DNA of 64,000 nucleotides from Corynebacterium coyleae (GTDB lineage: Bacteria > Actinomycetota > Actinomycetes > Mycobacteriales > Mycobacteriaceae): contig NZ_CP047198.1 of NCBI RefSeq assembly GCF_030408635.1, positions 1,922,001-1,986,000 on the forward strand, written 5' to 3'. Within the stretch, counting starts at the first letter, position 1. Every line of letters begins with the position of its first letter. Of the stretch, positions 1-9,431 are shown piece after piece. The notes below the pieces were generated by a model, which was given only the letters and a program-made list of their open reading frames with translations, was not told the DNA's origin and ran no database searches. A program made the translations under genes and the position numbers.

Positions 1-1063
1 CATCCGTGTGGCCGCTGGAGTAACGCGCGATGTGCGTGGTCGCACCATCGACGCCGTCAACGATGGCGCTTGCGATGTCCATGCTGAGGTATTCCTCGGC
101 GAAGTCCTCCTCCGTTGCGGGTTCTACGGTGGCACCGAACGCAGCATGCTTATCGACGTCACCATGCACCACCACACCAGCCTCCTGCAGCGTCGCGATG
201 ATGGTGTGTTTGTCGGTCTCGGACAGGTGGGCGTCGATAAGCACCGTCTCTGTCGAGTTGCACACGCTGACCCGGCGCGTCTTGCCGTTGAGCAGCATCG
301 CGATCGCCTTGTCCAGATCTGCGGACGCGTCGATGTAGAAGTGACAGTTGCCAGTGCCGGTCTCGATGGTGGGCACGATCGCGCCGGTCACCACCGCGTT
401 GATCAAACGTGCACTTCCGCGCGGGATGACCACGTCCACCAGCCCGCGGGCGGTGATGAGATCCTGGACAGAATCGTGGCTCTCGCACGGCAGGAGCTGC
501 ACCGCCTCACGCGGCAGGTCGTTGCCTGCGAGGACGTCCTGCAGCACTGCGACGAGCGCCTCGTTGGAGTGGCGCGCCGTCTTGGAGCCACGAAGCAGGG
601 CCACGTTGCCCGACTTCAGCGCCAGACCGAACGCGTCGACGGTGACGTTCGGGCGTGCCTCGTAAACCATGCCCATCACGCCGAGCGGGACGCGCACCTT
701 CTTCATCTGAATCCCGTTGGGCAGCGTACGTCCGGTAAGCACCTCGCCCACCGGATCCTGCAGGCCCGCAACCTGGCGCAGCCCCCCGGCGATGCCGTCG
801 ATGCGTTCCTCGTCGAGCGCCAGCCGGTCCAACACCGACTCCGCCAGCCCGTTCGCGCGACCCTCTTCGATGTCGCGCGCGTTGGCTTGAAGGATTTCAC
901 CTGCGCGCTCGGCCAGTGCCTCCGCTGCCGCCAACAGCACCGCATCCTTCGCCGGTGTCGGCAGCACCGCAATCGTCGGGGCAACATCCTTGGCACGCTG
1001 TGCTTTCTGCAGTACCTCGTCGCGCTCGGCTTGGCGTTGCTGATCAGTCTGTTGGGCAGTCAT
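1..1063 (-). CDS. proA: gamma-glutamyl phosphate reductase, 3' end beyond window
   Basis: NADPH-dependent reduction of gamma-glutamyl phosphate to glutamate-5-semialdehyde, the second step of proline synthesis. About 354 codons are visible; the C-terminus lies left of the window (family length is about 420). Recognisable family segments are the MVYEARPNVTVDAFGLALKS stretch, the GNVALLRG loop and the substrate region around VCNSTETVLID, which carries the catalytic cysteine. The ATG at 1061-1063 has no clear Shine-Dalgarno, but a TACGAT -10-like hexamer lies six bases upstream, which suggests a leaderless transcript (inference). proB, for the preceding step, lies at 2895-4010 on the same strand, separated by a dehydrogenase and a small HTH gene. 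Confidence 0.95.
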   Translation of the reverse strand, partial: MTAQQTDQQRQAERDEVLQKAQRAKDVAPTIAVLPTPAKDAVLLAAAEALAERAGEILQANARDIEEGRANGLAESVLDRLALDEERIDGIAGGLRQVAGLQDPVGEVLTGRTLPNGIQMKKVRVPLGVMGMVYEARPNVTVDAFGLALKSGNVALLRGSKTARHSNEALVAVLQDVLAGNDLPREAVQLLPCESHDSVQDLITARGLVDVVIPRGSARLINAVVTGAIVPTIETGTGNCHFYIDASADLDKAIAMLLNGKTRRVSVCNSTETVLIDAHLSETDKHTIIATLQEAGVVVHGDVDKHAAFGATVEPATEEDFAEEYLSMDIASAIVDGVDGATTHIARYSSGHTD

Positions 1064-1133
1064 GCGGCAATCGTAGCGTTAATGCAACTGCCAAGGTCTT
1101 GACACCGACAGTGGGCTGGCGCACCATTTTTTC

Positions 1134-1280
1134 ATGTCCGACAAGCACACGCCCGACCCTGAAAACGTAAAACGATCAGAAGCCTTAGCGCGACTTACCA
1201 AACTTCCCCGGGTGGACACCGGGCAAGAATCCGTCGCAGACGCGGTGCGCTCAGAGCGGGACTCTGCCGCACTGACGTAG
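1134..1280 (+). CDS. small hypothetical protein (48 aa)
   Basis: A 48-codon reading frame from ATG to TAG lies in the gap between the divergent proA start and the dehydrogenase stop. The product is hydrophilic and mixed-charge (begins MSDKHTPDPENVKRSEALAR), without a membrane segment or known motif. It fills nearly the whole gap and its codons look like those of its neighbours. There is no strong ribosome-binding site, so it may be a chance frame. No function is proposed. Confidence 0.4.
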   Translation: MSDKHTPDPENVKRSEALARLTKLPRVDTGQESVADAVRSERDSAALT

Positions 1281-1287
1281 TGGTGAT

Positions 1288-2208
1288 CTAGTACCCGGCC
1301 TCGACGTCGACCTCGGTCGACATCTTCTCCCCCGCTTCGAAGAGGCCCCAGTTCTTCAACGCCAGCGCCCCGATGCGGCGTTCCATGTACCGCGGGATAT
1401 TCGCGGTGTGCGGCGTGATCACACAGTTATCCAGGTCCCACAGCTTGTGGTCCGCCGGCAGCGGCTCCGGCTCCGTCACGTCAAGACCAGCGCCACGGAG
1501 CTTGCCGTTGACCAGTGCGTCGGTGAGCGCCTCCGTATCAATCAGCGGACCGCGCCCAACATTGACGACGACCGCCGTGTCCTTCATCTGCTCAATCCGA
1601 TCAGTGTTCACCATGTGGCGGGTCTCCTCCGTCAACGGGGTAAGCAGGACAAAGTAATCGTGATCGGCCCAGACCTCGTCGGCATCCTTCATGGCAACGG
1701 TCCGGTCCGCACCGTCCACCGGGTTGCCCGAGCGGTTCACGGCGGTGATCTCCATACCGAACGGCTCCAAGAAGCGGATCAGGGTTTTACCGATACCACC
1801 AGCACCAATCAGGGCGAGCTTCTTGTTATCGAAGAGGTACTCCTTCTCTTTGAACAGCTGTGTGTTGTTCCACTCGCGGTCCACGGCCTTCATACGGTGC
1901 TCCACGGCAAGCAGGAGGGCGAGGGTGGATTCGGCCACGGTGTCGTCGTAAAGCCCACCCGCATTAGCAAAGCGCACACCGTTGGCCGCATGTTCAGCCA
2001 GGATGCCAGCCTCCAGCAAACCCTCGATGCCGGCGTACTGGATCTGCACGACCTTCACGCTGTCGGGCAGCTCATCCGGGAAATCCTTCGGACCGCCGCC
2101 GAACAGCACGAGGTCAGGGTTGTCCTCGAGAGCGACATACTCATGGCCCTGTGCCTCCAGCGCGGCGATGGGCTCGTCTTTGGGCTTTGGCAAATACGTG
2201 AACTTCAT
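1288..2208 (-). CDS. D-isomer-specific 2-hydroxyacid dehydrogenase
   Basis: NAD(P)-dependent oxidoreductase of 306 aa. The nucleotide-binding Rossmann motif is LIGAGGIGKTLIRF around residue 137. The catalytic triad of the family is visible: Arg in VVNVGRGPLID, Glu in the DVTEPEPLP segment and His in VITPHTANIP. This matches the D-lactate/glycerate/phosphoglycerate dehydrogenase superfamily, but the substrate cannot be read from sequence. It sits between proA and proB on the same strand, although a plus-strand HTH gene separates it from proB, so a shared operon is not shown. The short length (no ACT domain) argues against a SerA-type phosphoglycerate dehydrogenase. Confidence 0.88.
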   Translation of the reverse strand: MKFTYLPKPKDEPIAALEAQGHEYVALEDNPDLVLFGGGPKDFPDELPDSVKVVQIQYAGIEGLLEAGILAEHAANGVRFANAGGLYDDTVAESTLALLLAVEHRMKAVDREWNNTQLFKEKEYLFDNKKLALIGAGGIGKTLIRFLEPFGMEITAVNRSGNPVDGADRTVAMKDADEVWADHDYFVLLTPLTEETRHMVNTDRIEQMKDTAVVVNVGRGPLIDTEALTDALVNGKLRGAGLDVTEPEPLPADHKLWDLDNCVITPHTANIPRYMERRIGALALKNWGLFEAGEKMSTEVDVEAGY

Positions 2209-2348
2209 GCCTGCCCAGAGTACGGAAGAACCCGACCCCCGGCACCGACATTGGAACTATTCGAGTGTCCACGATCGCACGGGCGCCACCCCTGTAAGGA
2301 AGTTAACAGTGCCCGTCAAGAATTCCTCAAGAAAACTCATGTGATCAC

Positions 2349-2385
2349 ACCTATAGGACCTGTAGTGTTTCCCCGACACCTGTAG
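2349..2385 (+). promoter_or_regulatory. three ACCTRTAG direct repeats upstream of the HTH gene
   Basis: ACCTATAG (2349-2356), ACCTGTAG (2358-2365) and ACCTGTAG (2378-2385) lie in the 54 bases before the start of the HTH protein. Spacing is 9 and 20 bases, roughly one and two helical turns. They could be operator half-sites for self-regulation; this is inference. Confidence 0.4.
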
Positions 2386-2402
2386 AAGAAAGTGCATTGC
2401 CT

Positions 2403-2891
2403 ATGACAACTCCCCTCTCACCCGAGCTCGTGATCTACATGATGGAAAACGGCTACCGCCAGGTAGAAATCGCCCGTGAGTACAACGTTTCCCGCCAGTA
2501 CATTCATCAACTGGCAAAACAAGCCGGCTACACCTCTCCAATCACCACCGTCCAAGAGAACCTGCCCTGGGACGTCGATCCGGCCCTCACCAAAAACGCC
2601 ACCTTCGTCGCATTCCGTCTCATCGGACACGAAATGGTCGCGCCCGGGAAACTGACGAACGAGTCCCGCGAACGAGCCAACGGACTCATCAAGCGCCTGC
2701 TCCAATTCGACGTGGTCATCGACTACGACCCGTCCTACCCGCCCATCATGGGACTGACCAACACTCCAGGATTCGCCTACCTTCCGCGCACAGCTAGCGA
2801 CGAAAACTTCCTGATGAAGATCAAACCCGGAACCCGCGTCACCCCGCTGGGCGACAAGATCTGGCGGATGCCTGACGAGCCGATTATCTAA
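2403..2891 (+). CDS. HTH-domain protein, probable DNA-binding regulator
   Basis: Protein of 162 aa from the ATG at 2403; an in-frame TTG two codons upstream is less likely. The N-terminus (PELVIYMMENGYRQVEIARE, then YNVSRQYIHQLAKQAGY) is a helix-turn-helix of the resolvase/sigma type, in which a first helix leads into a VSRQYIHQLA recognition helix. The remaining ~110 residues contain no motif that I recognise. It is encoded opposite to the flanking dehydrogenase and proB. Three direct repeats lie just upstream and may be its operator. A DNA-binding role is inferred from the HTH; its targets are unknown. Confidence 0.7.
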   Translation: MTTPLSPELVIYMMENGYRQVEIAREYNVSRQYIHQLAKQAGYTSPITTVQENLPWDVDPALTKNATFVAFRLIGHEMVAPGKLTNESRERANGLIKRLLQFDVVIDYDPSYPPIMGLTNTPGFAYLPRTASDENFLMKIKPGTRVTPLGDKIWRMPDEPII

Positions 2892-2894
2892 CCC

Positions 2895-4010
2895 CTACAA
2901 CCTGGACGCGTAGTTGCTCAGGTAGTCCGCGTGGACGACTGGGCGACGCTGCTGTTCGGGCAACTCGTCGGAGTGGCGACCCAGCATCCCGGCAAGTTCG
3001 GCGGCGTCGTACGCCACTTCCCCGCGGCCGATAGCTTCCGAATCCGGCCCGAGGATCTCCACGATGTCGCCCGCGTGGAACTCACCCTCGATACCGGTGA
3101 TCCCCACCGCCAACAGGCTTGTGCCGCCACGGGTCACGGCCTCGACCGCGCCTTCGTCCAGGCGCAGCACACCTTCCGCGTCTGCCGCGTAGAGCGCCCA
3201 GAACTTCCATGCCGACAGTTTCCGGCCTGGTCGTGTGTGGAACACGGTACCCACCTGGGCGTGGTCGAGCGCGGCGTCGATGTTCTCCGTTGCAGTGAGC
3301 AGCACCGGCACGCCGCCACGTGCAGCCAGGCGAGCCGCCGACACCTTCGCGGCCATGCCACCAGTGCCGAAGACGCCGCCGTCGCCGGCTTGGACGGCTT
3401 CGAGATCCTTGCCGGTTCGGACTTCGTCGATACGCACTGCCCCAGGCTCGGCCGGATTGCGGTCGTAGAGCGCATCCACGTCGGAGAGCAGCACCAGCGC
3501 GTCCGCAGCGATGAGCGTAGCGACGATCGCCGACAACCGGTCGTTATCACCAAAGCGCATCTCAGAGGTGGCAACCGTGTCGTTTTCGTTGACAATCGGC
3601 ACCGCCCCCATCTGACGCAGCCGCTCCAGGGTGCGCTGCGCGTTGCGGGCCCGCTCACGCGAACCGGCATCGGACTGGGTGAGCAGCACCTGGCCGGTGG
3701 CGCGGCCGTAGCGCGCAAACGAGGCACCCCACACCTGCGCGAGGTGAATCTGGCCGACCGAGGCTGCGGCCTGCTTCGTCGCGAGGTCTCGCGGGCGCGT
3801 CTTCAACCCGAGCGGGACCATGCCGGCGGCGATCGCACCGGAGGACACGACAACCACGTCGGTACCGCGGGCGATGCGTGCTTCGATGGCGTCGACGATG
3901 CGGTCGATTTTTGCTGGGGATACCTGCCCGGTGTCGTCGACAAGCGAACTGGTGCCCAGCTTCACCACAATGCGACGTGCGGACGCGATCTGGCTGCGAA
4001 GATCCGACAT
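2895..4010 (-). CDS. proB: glutamate 5-kinase
   Basis: ATP-dependent phosphorylation of glutamate to gamma-glutamyl phosphate, the committed and normally proline-inhibited step of proline synthesis. Length is 371 aa. The amino-acid kinase domain starts [20 protein letters not shown], followed by [13 protein letters not shown], the substrate loop [19 protein letters not shown] and [13 protein letters not shown]. The C-terminal ~100 residues form a PUA domain ([20 protein letters not shown]). The gene begins two bases after the obg stop codon, so obg and proB are almost certainly co-transcribed and perhaps translationally coupled. Confidence 0.96.
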   Translation of the reverse strand: MSDLRSQIASARRIVVKLGTSSLVDDTGQVSPAKIDRIVDAIEARIARGTDVVVVSSGAIAAGMVPLGLKTRPRDLATKQAAASVGQIHLAQVWGASFARYGRATGQVLLTQSDAGSRERARNAQRTLERLRQMGAVPIVNENDTVATSEMRFGDNDRLSAIVATLIAADALVLLSDVDALYDRNPAEPGAVRIDEVRTGKDLEAVQAGDGGVFGTGGMAAKVSAARLAARGGVPVLLTATENIDAALDHAQVGTVFHTRPGRKLSAWKFWALYAADAEGVLRLDEGAVEAVTRGGTSLLAVGITGIEGEFHAGDIVEILGPDSEAIGRGEVAYDAAELAGMLGRHSDELPEQQRRPVVHADYLSNYASRL

Positions 4011-4012
4011 CC

Positions 4013-5518
4013 CTATCCCTGCCAGCGCTCGCGATCGGCCTCTTCGCCGGTGCCGTAGTCGTACTCGTCGATCAGGCCACGACGAGCCTGCGATGCACGC
4101 TTGCGCTCTGCCGAGGACACACGGTCGGTGCCACCAAGACGCGCGTCCTGGCCACGGCCGGCAAGGGTCGGGTCGCCACCGATCGATGGCTCCCAGTCGA
4201 AGGAGATCTCACCAATCGTGACCGTATCGCCCTCTTCCGCGCCGAGCTTGCGCAGCATTTCCTCCACGCCAGCTTTGTTCAGACGGTCAGAGAGGTAGCC
4301 GATGGCCTCGTCGTTTTCAAAGTCGGTCTGGCGGATCCAACGCTCAGCCTTCTCACCGGTAACCAGCCAACCCTCCGGGTACATCGGGTCGCGGGTGACC
4401 TCGATGCCGCCACGGTTGGAACGACCCACTGCGCGCGGACGGATCACCTCAGCCTCAGCGGTGCGCTCCGGCTTCGGGCGAGCCTTGCGGGCCTTCTTGA
4501 CGATCTCCCACATCGCCCACTTCAGCTCATCAAGATCTTCGCGGGTGGCGGTGGAAATCATGTAGATCGGCCAGCCGAACTTCTCCTCGACGTCGTCCTT
4601 GAGGAACTCCGCGAGCTCCTTAGCCTCCGGCACGTCCATCTTGTTCAGCACCACAATGCGGGGACGCTCGCGCAGATCGCCCAGGCCGGTGTCCATATCC
4701 AACGCCTCGGCGTAGGTATCCAATTCGTGCTCCAGCGCCTCGATGTCAGAGATCGGGTCGCGCCCCGGCTCCATCGTGGCCACATCCACGATGTGGGCCA
4801 GCACGGCGGTGCGCTCGATGTGACGCAGGAAGTCCAGACCAAGCCCCTTGCCCTGGCTTGCCCCCGGGATCAGCCCGGGCACATCGGCGATGGTGAACGT
4901 GTCATGGCCAACGTTGACCACACCCAGGTTCGGCGCGAGCGTGGTGAAGGGGTAGTCCGCAATTTTCGGCTTTGCCGCGGAGAGCACTGCAATTAACGAC
5001 GACTTACCCGCCGACGGGAAACCCACCAGGCCCACATCAGCCATGGACTTCAGTTCCAGGATCAGGTCCAGCGCTTGGCCCGGTTCACCCTTGAGCGCGA
5101 AGCCCGGTGCCTTGCGCTTGGCGGTAGCCAGCGCAGCATTGCCCAGCCCACCGAAACCGCCTTCTGCAGCGATGAAGCGGGTGCCAGGCACGGTGAGGTC
5201 TGCGAGCACCTCGCCCTCTTCGCTGCGCACAACGGTGCCGACCGGCACCTCGAGCACGAGGTCCTCGCCGCGCGCGCCGTTGCGCCAATCACCCGCGCCG
5301 TTGCCACCACGCTTCGCCTTCACATGCGGGCGGTATTGGAAATCCAGCAGGGTGTGGACCTGTGTGGAAACCTCAAGGATGATGTCGCCACCGTGGCCGC
5401 CGTTGCCACCGTCCGGACCGCCGAGGGGTTTGAACTTTTCGCGGTGGACGGACACACAGCCGTGGCCACCATCGCCGGCTTGGAGGTGCAGGGTGGCACG
5501 GTCAACGAATTGAGCCAT
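4013..5518 (-). CDS. obg: GTPase ObgE/CgtA
   Basis: Ribosome-assembly and stress GTPase of 501 aa. The glycine-rich Obg fold is at the N-terminus ([30 protein letters not shown]). The G domain follows with [11 protein letters not shown] (P-loop), [14 protein letters not shown] (switch), DVPGLI (G3) and NKMD (G4). An OCT-type C-terminal domain is present ([23 protein letters not shown]), followed by a charged tail. I place the start at the ATG of [12 protein letters not shown]; an upstream in-frame start would add 22 residues that do not fit the family. A terminator-like hairpin separates it from rpmA; proB follows immediately. Confidence 0.96.
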   Translation of the reverse strand: MAQFVDRATLHLQAGDGGHGCVSVHREKFKPLGGPDGGNGGHGGDIILEVSTQVHTLLDFQYRPHVKAKRGGNGAGDWRNGARGEDLVLEVPVGTVVRSEEGEVLADLTVPGTRFIAAEGGFGGLGNAALATAKRKAPGFALKGEPGQALDLILELKSMADVGLVGFPSAGKSSLIAVLSAAKPKIADYPFTTLAPNLGVVNVGHDTFTIADVPGLIPGASQGKGLGLDFLRHIERTAVLAHIVDVATMEPGRDPISDIEALEHELDTYAEALDMDTGLGDLRERPRIVVLNKMDVPEAKELAEFLKDDVEEKFGWPIYMISTATREDLDELKWAMWEIVKKARKARPKPERTAEAEVIRPRAVGRSNRGGIEVTRDPMYPEGWLVTGEKAERWIRQTDFENDEAIGYLSDRLNKAGVEEMLRKLGAEEGDTVTIGEISFDWEPSIGGDPTLAGRGQDARLGGTDRVSSAERKRASQARRGLIDEYDYGTGEEADRERWQG

Positions 5519-5558
5519 GGTTGTTTTCCGCCTTTCTGTAACACGGACGATGATATGC

Positions 5559-5600
5559 AAAAAGCGCCGCAAGCCCGAATGCACGGGACCTGCGGCGCCG
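5559..5600 (-). terminator. rho-independent terminator downstream of rpmA
   Basis: Read on the minus strand, GCGCCGCA pairs with TGCGGCGC around a loop of about 20 bases and is followed by a run of five T. It lies between the rpmA stop and the obg start, so it could limit read-through from rplU-rpmA into obg-proB. Confidence 0.75.
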
Positions 5601-5615
5601 AAGCGTTACACGCGC

Positions 5616-5945
5616 TTACGCGGTTGCGGTGTTTTCCTCAACAACGCCTGCTGCCTCAGCCTGCTCGAGGACCTCGGAAGCAACACCCTGGCCGTCAGCC
5701 GGGATGATGTTGACGATGCGACGCTTGCGCTTGATGCCGAACTGCACGGAGCCGGAGGCCAGTGCGAACAGCGTGTCGTCGCCGCCACGGCCGACGTTGT
5801 CGCCCGGGTGGAACTTGGTGCCGCGCTGGCGGACAATGATCTCGCCGGCCTTGACCTGCTGGCCACCGAAGCGCTTCACGCCGAGGCGCTTCGACTCAGA
5901 GTCACGACCGTTCGAGGAGCTGGATGCACCCTTCTTGGTTGCCAT
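5616..5945 (-). CDS. rpmA: 50S ribosomal protein L27, with C-terminal extension
   Basis: Large-subunit protein near the peptidyl transferase centre. The conserved body runs [20 protein letters not shown] through [18 protein letters not shown] to [11 protein letters not shown]. At 109 aa it is about 20 residues longer than typical L27 (roughly 85-90); the extra tail ([20 protein letters not shown] and beyond) is acidic and may be helical. It lies 21 bases downstream of rplU, the usual rplU-rpmA arrangement, and is followed by a terminator hairpin. Confidence 0.96.
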   Translation of the reverse strand: MATKKGASSSSNGRDSESKRLGVKRFGGQQVKAGEIIVRQRGTKFHPGDNVGRGGDDTLFALASGSVQFGIKRKRRIVNIIPADGQGVASEVLEQAEAAGVVEENTATA

Positions 5946-5966
5946 AGTTCAATCTCTCCTAGTTGG

Positions 5967-6272
5967 TTACTTGATGCCAGTGATCTTGACGGTGGTCAGC
6001 GGCTGGCGGTGACCCTGACGGACCTTGTAGCCGGTCTTGTTCTTGTACTTCAGAATCTTGACCTTCTTGCCCTTGCCCTGCTCAACGATCTCCGCGGAGA
6101 CCTTTGCCTTGGACAGAGCGTCGGCACCGGAGGTGACGTTTGCGCCATCAACGAGAAGGACCGGGGTGAGTTCGACCTTGTCGCCTGCTTCACCCTCAAG
6201 CTTCTCGACCTTGACGAGGTCGCCTTCGGCAACCTTGTACTGCTTGCCGCCGGTCTTGACGATCGCGTACAT
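5967..6272 (-). CDS. rplU: 50S ribosomal protein L21
   Basis: Large-subunit ribosomal protein of 101 aa, standard length. Family features are the start [18 protein letters not shown], the [11 protein letters not shown] segment and the C-terminal [20 protein letters not shown] followed by RQPLTTVKI. It is first in the rplU-rpmA pair and lies about 170 bases downstream of RNase E/G on the same strand. That interval holds the likely rplU promoter; I see no ribosomal leader structure that I can define with confidence. Confidence 0.97.
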   Translation of the reverse strand: MYAIVKTGGKQYKVAEGDLVKVEKLEGEAGDKVELTPVLLVDGANVTSGADALSKAKVSAEIVEQGKGKKVKILKYKNKTGYKVRQGHRQPLTTVKITGIK

Positions 6273-6441
6273 AGAGGGTTACCCCTTATCTCTACTCGCC
6301 CAACCTCGGCATGCAACGAGGTCGGAATGGAACAACTTAAGCGTTTTAGGGCCTAACGTGGCCAGCCGTGCCCGCATGCAAAGGCAACGAGGCGGCACGC
6401 CCCAAAACAGCGACTGCCAAAGACTACACCGCCCCTACGCG

Positions 6442-9249
6442 TTACTCCAAACCGCGCCCGCCACCACGTCGGGTAGCACGGCGGCGGCCACGTCGTGCAG
6501 CAGGCGCTTGTCGACGAGTCTCCTTCTTCACCGGCTTGTCCTCCGGATCCGCTGCGACGTGCTGACGCACCGGCGCAGAGGTTGCCGACTTGCGGACAAC
6601 ACGACGGCGACCACGACGGTTCGTCTTCGTCGTCACCTGCACGGTTGCCCCTGCTTCTGCGCTCCTCGATTTACGAGACGCACTGCGCTTCGGGGTCTTT
6701 TCTTCCTGCTGTACCTGCTGTTCCTGCTGCGCTTGCGACTCCTGCTCGAAGTCTTCCCGGCGCGGCCTGTGATCGGATCGGGAGTTGCCGCGCGTGCGAC
6801 GCTTGCGGCGCGGCGAGGCCTCGAACTCCTCAACCGCTTCCTCGTACGTCTGGGTCGGCTTCTCTGGCTGCGCCGGCTTCTCGGACCGCTCGCCGCGCTC
6901 CGGGGTGGTGGCGCTGTCACGCTGCCCATCACGCTGCGGGGCGTCGGAGCGGCCGCGGCCACGGCTGCCGCCACGGCGCCCGCGACGGCGGGTCTGGCGC
7001 GGCTTCTCTTCGCCAGCCGACTCTTCAGTCGGCTCCTCAGCGGAGCCGTTTGCAGATTTGTCAGAGGAGAAGATGGAGTCGAGCAGTTCGTCCATGTGGT
7101 CGTCGTCAAGCGGCTGCTTCTGCTGCGGCTTGCGCTGAGACTGCTTCGACTCGCGCGACTTGCGAGCAGGGCGCTCGGGCTTCCTCTCCTCGGCCTCGAC
7201 GGGGTCCTCAGTGAGCACAACACCGCGGCCGTCGCAGCACTCGCACGGCTTGGAGAACGTCTCCAACAGGCCGGTGCCCAGGCGTTTGCGAGTCAACTGC
7301 ACCAGGCCCAGCGAGGTCACCTCAGAGACCTGGTGGCGGGTGCGGTCGCGGCCCAGCGCCTCGTTGAGACGGCGCAGCACGAGGTCCTGGTTTTCCGGCA
7401 GGATCATGTCGATGAAGTCGATGATGATCATGCCGCCGATGTCGCGCAGGCGAATCTGACGCACGATCTCCTCAGCCGCCTCGAGGTTGTTCGAGGTGAC
7501 CGTCTCCTCCAGCGAGCCACCGGAGCCGGTGAACTTGCCGGTGTTGACGTCGATCACCGTCATCGCCTCAGTGCGGTCAATGACCAACGTACCGCCCGAC
7601 GGCAGCCACACGGTGCGCGACAGTGCCTTGGAGATCTGTTCGTCGACGCGGTATTCCTCGAACGCATCCTTGCCGTCGTGTGCGTTGCGGTCGAACTTCT
7701 CCAACCGGTCCAGCAGATCCGGCGCAACCGACTGCACGTACGCGTGCACGGTGTTCCAGGGCTTCCGGCCATCCACGATCAGGGAGGTGAAGTCCTCATT
7801 GAACAGGTCGCGCACAACCTTGACCAGCAGGTTCGGCTCTTCGTAGAGGGTCACCGGCTTGGCACCCTTGGAGTTTTTCTCCTCCTCGGCACGTTTTTGG
7901 ATCGAGGTCCACTGGTTGTGCAGACGGTTCACGTCCGCAGCAATCGCTTCCTCGCTGACGCCCTCTGCGGCGGTGCGGATGATGGCACCGCCCTTGCCCG
8001 GCACCACGTCCGCAAGGATCTGCTTGAGGCGCTTGCGCTCCGGGGTAGGCAACTTGCGGGAGATACCTGCGCTGCGCCCACCCGGGACGTAGACGAGGTA
8101 GCGGCCCGCGAGCGAAATCTGGGTACTCAACCGTGCACCCTTGTGCCCGATCGGATCCTTAGTCACCTGCACCAGTACTTGGTCGCCGGACTTCAGCGCA
8201 TGCTCGATGCGGCGCGAACGCCCACCGAGGCCGGCAGACTTCCAATCCACCTCGCTGGCGTAGAGCACACCGTTGCGGCCCTGCCCGATGTCGATGAAGG
8301 CAGCTTCCATACTCGGCAGCACGTTTTGCACACGCCCCAGGTAGATGTTGCCAATCATCGAGGCCTGCGCATCGGAGGTGACAAAGTGCTCGACGAGCAT
8401 GCCGTCTTCAAGCACACCAACCTGCGTGATCCGCCCCTGCCCGTCGTGGCGCTCCCGTTCACGCACGACCATGTGGCGCTCGACCGATTCGCGGCGCGCC
8501 AAGAACTCCGCCTGGCTCACAATGCGGGAGCGCTTGCGGTGTTCCTCGCGGCGCTCCGAGCGACGACGGCGCTGCGCCTCCAGACGAGACGACCCCTTGA
8601 TCGCCACAGGCTCGTCGATCTCGCTGTGCGTATCGACGACACCCTCACCCGAATCCTCTACCTGGCCATCTTCGAGTGGCTCGTCTACCTGCTGCTTCTG
8701 TGAGGCGGTGTCCTCGGCCGGCTTCGCCTTGCGGGTGGCGCGGCGGCGTTCCGAACGCGTCGGTGCCTTAAACAGCGGCGCGTGAGTAGCGGGGATGCGA
8801 TCCTCTTCCGGATCCTCCTGCGGCGCCGGGGTGATCTCGGGCTCGATATCGGTGAGCGGTTCCTCGGCCGGTTCCTCCGCTGGTTCTTCGGCAGGCTTCT
8901 CGGCCGGTTCTTCAGCCGTCTGCAGTTCCGCCTCGACCTTTTCTTCGATCTGGTGGATCTCGTTTTCCACGTCCTTGCGCACGCGGTTACGGATCTTCTC
9001 ATCCGCCTCTTTATCGCGCTCAGGGTCGGATGTGGTGCTGGCCCCTGCCGCCAAGGCGTCGAGAAGCATGTCTGCTTCCGCCTTGGTCAGCGTGGACTGC
9101 GCAACCTTCACCAGACCTAAGTCTGCGAGTGCGACAACCAAGTCCTTCGATGGGACATCAAGCATTTTCGCCAGGTTGAACACCCTGGTCTTTTCCGACA
9201 GCGCCGAGCGGTCAAAATCGGCGAAACGGTTTGATTTATTTTTAGCCAA
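6442..9249 (-). CDS. rne: ribonuclease E/G with N-terminal IF2-like domain
   Basis: Endoribonuclease of mRNA decay and rRNA/tRNA processing, ~935 aa. An N-terminal segment (RVFNLAKMLDVPSKDLVVAL and on to the LTKAEADMLLDALA part) looks like the IF-2 N-terminal fold. A long acidic Pro/Glu-rich linker follows. The catalytic core has an S1-like domain (GNIYLGRVQNVLPSMEAAFI), a 5'-sensor/RNase H region, the DNase I-like site (VIDVNTGKF, IDFIDMIL) and the zinc-link CECCDGRG. The C-terminus is Arg/Glu-rich and disordered, a likely RNA and partner scaffold. I chose the TTG at 9249 because GGAG lies 9 bases upstream; a TTG at 9282 would add 11 residues. Confidence 0.93.
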   Translation of the reverse strand: MAKNKSNRFADFDRSALSEKTRVFNLAKMLDVPSKDLVVALADLGLVKVAQSTLTKAEADMLLDALAAGASTTSDPERDKEADEKIRNRVRKDVENEIHQIEEKVEAELQTAEEPAEKPAEEPAEEPAEEPLTDIEPEITPAPQEDPEEDRIPATHAPLFKAPTRSERRRATRKAKPAEDTASQKQQVDEPLEDGQVEDSGEGVVDTHSEIDEPVAIKGSSRLEAQRRRRSERREEHRKRSRIVSQAEFLARRESVERHMVVRERERHDGQGRITQVGVLEDGMLVEHFVTSDAQASMIGNIYLGRVQNVLPSMEAAFIDIGQGRNGVLYASEVDWKSAGLGGRSRRIEHALKSGDQVLVQVTKDPIGHKGARLSTQISLAGRYLVYVPGGRSAGISRKLPTPERKRLKQILADVVPGKGGAIIRTAAEGVSEEAIAADVNRLHNQWTSIQKRAEEEKNSKGAKPVTLYEEPNLLVKVVRDLFNEDFTSLIVDGRKPWNTVHAYVQSVAPDLLDRLEKFDRNAHDGKDAFEEYRVDEQISKALSRTVWLPSGGTLVIDRTEAMTVIDVNTGKFTGSGGSLEETVTSNNLEAAEEIVRQIRLRDIGGMIIIDFIDMILPENQDLVLRRLNEALGRDRTRHQVSEVTSLGLVQLTRKRLGTGLLETFSKPCECCDGRGVVLTEDPVEAEERKPERPARKSRESKQSQRKPQQKQPLDDDHMDELLDSIFSSDKSANGSAEEPTEESAGEEKPRQTRRRGRRGGSRGRGRSDAPQRDGQRDSATTPERGERSEKPAQPEKPTQTYEEAVEEFEASPRRKRRTRGNSRSDHRPRREDFEQESQAQQEQQVQQEEKTPKRSASRKSRSAEAGATVQVTTKTNRRGRRRVVRKSATSAPVRQHVAADPEDKPVKKETRRQAPAARRGRRRATRRGGGRGLE

Positions 9250-9431
9250 AGCGGCACGCTCCAGTGTTCCTGCCGTGGCCAACCGTCATGTCCGGGCGCC
9301 GGCAAGACTACCGAGCAGCCGCGCGGAACATCGTGTGCCACGGGTATGCAAAAGTTTCTCAGCTCCGAGTCATCCTTGCTCGTCGCCTGAGACTCATTCT
9401 TGCACAACTTTCGTGCCACAGATACGCGACG

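Noticed and set aside
1134-1280. Antitoxin-like small protein
   Set aside because: No toxin partner or known antitoxin motif; kept only as a hypothetical gene.
6037-8703. Very long open frame on the plus strand antisense to RNase E/G
   Set aside because: It mirrors GC-biased codons of the true gene, has Leu/Arg-rich nonsense composition and no family motif.
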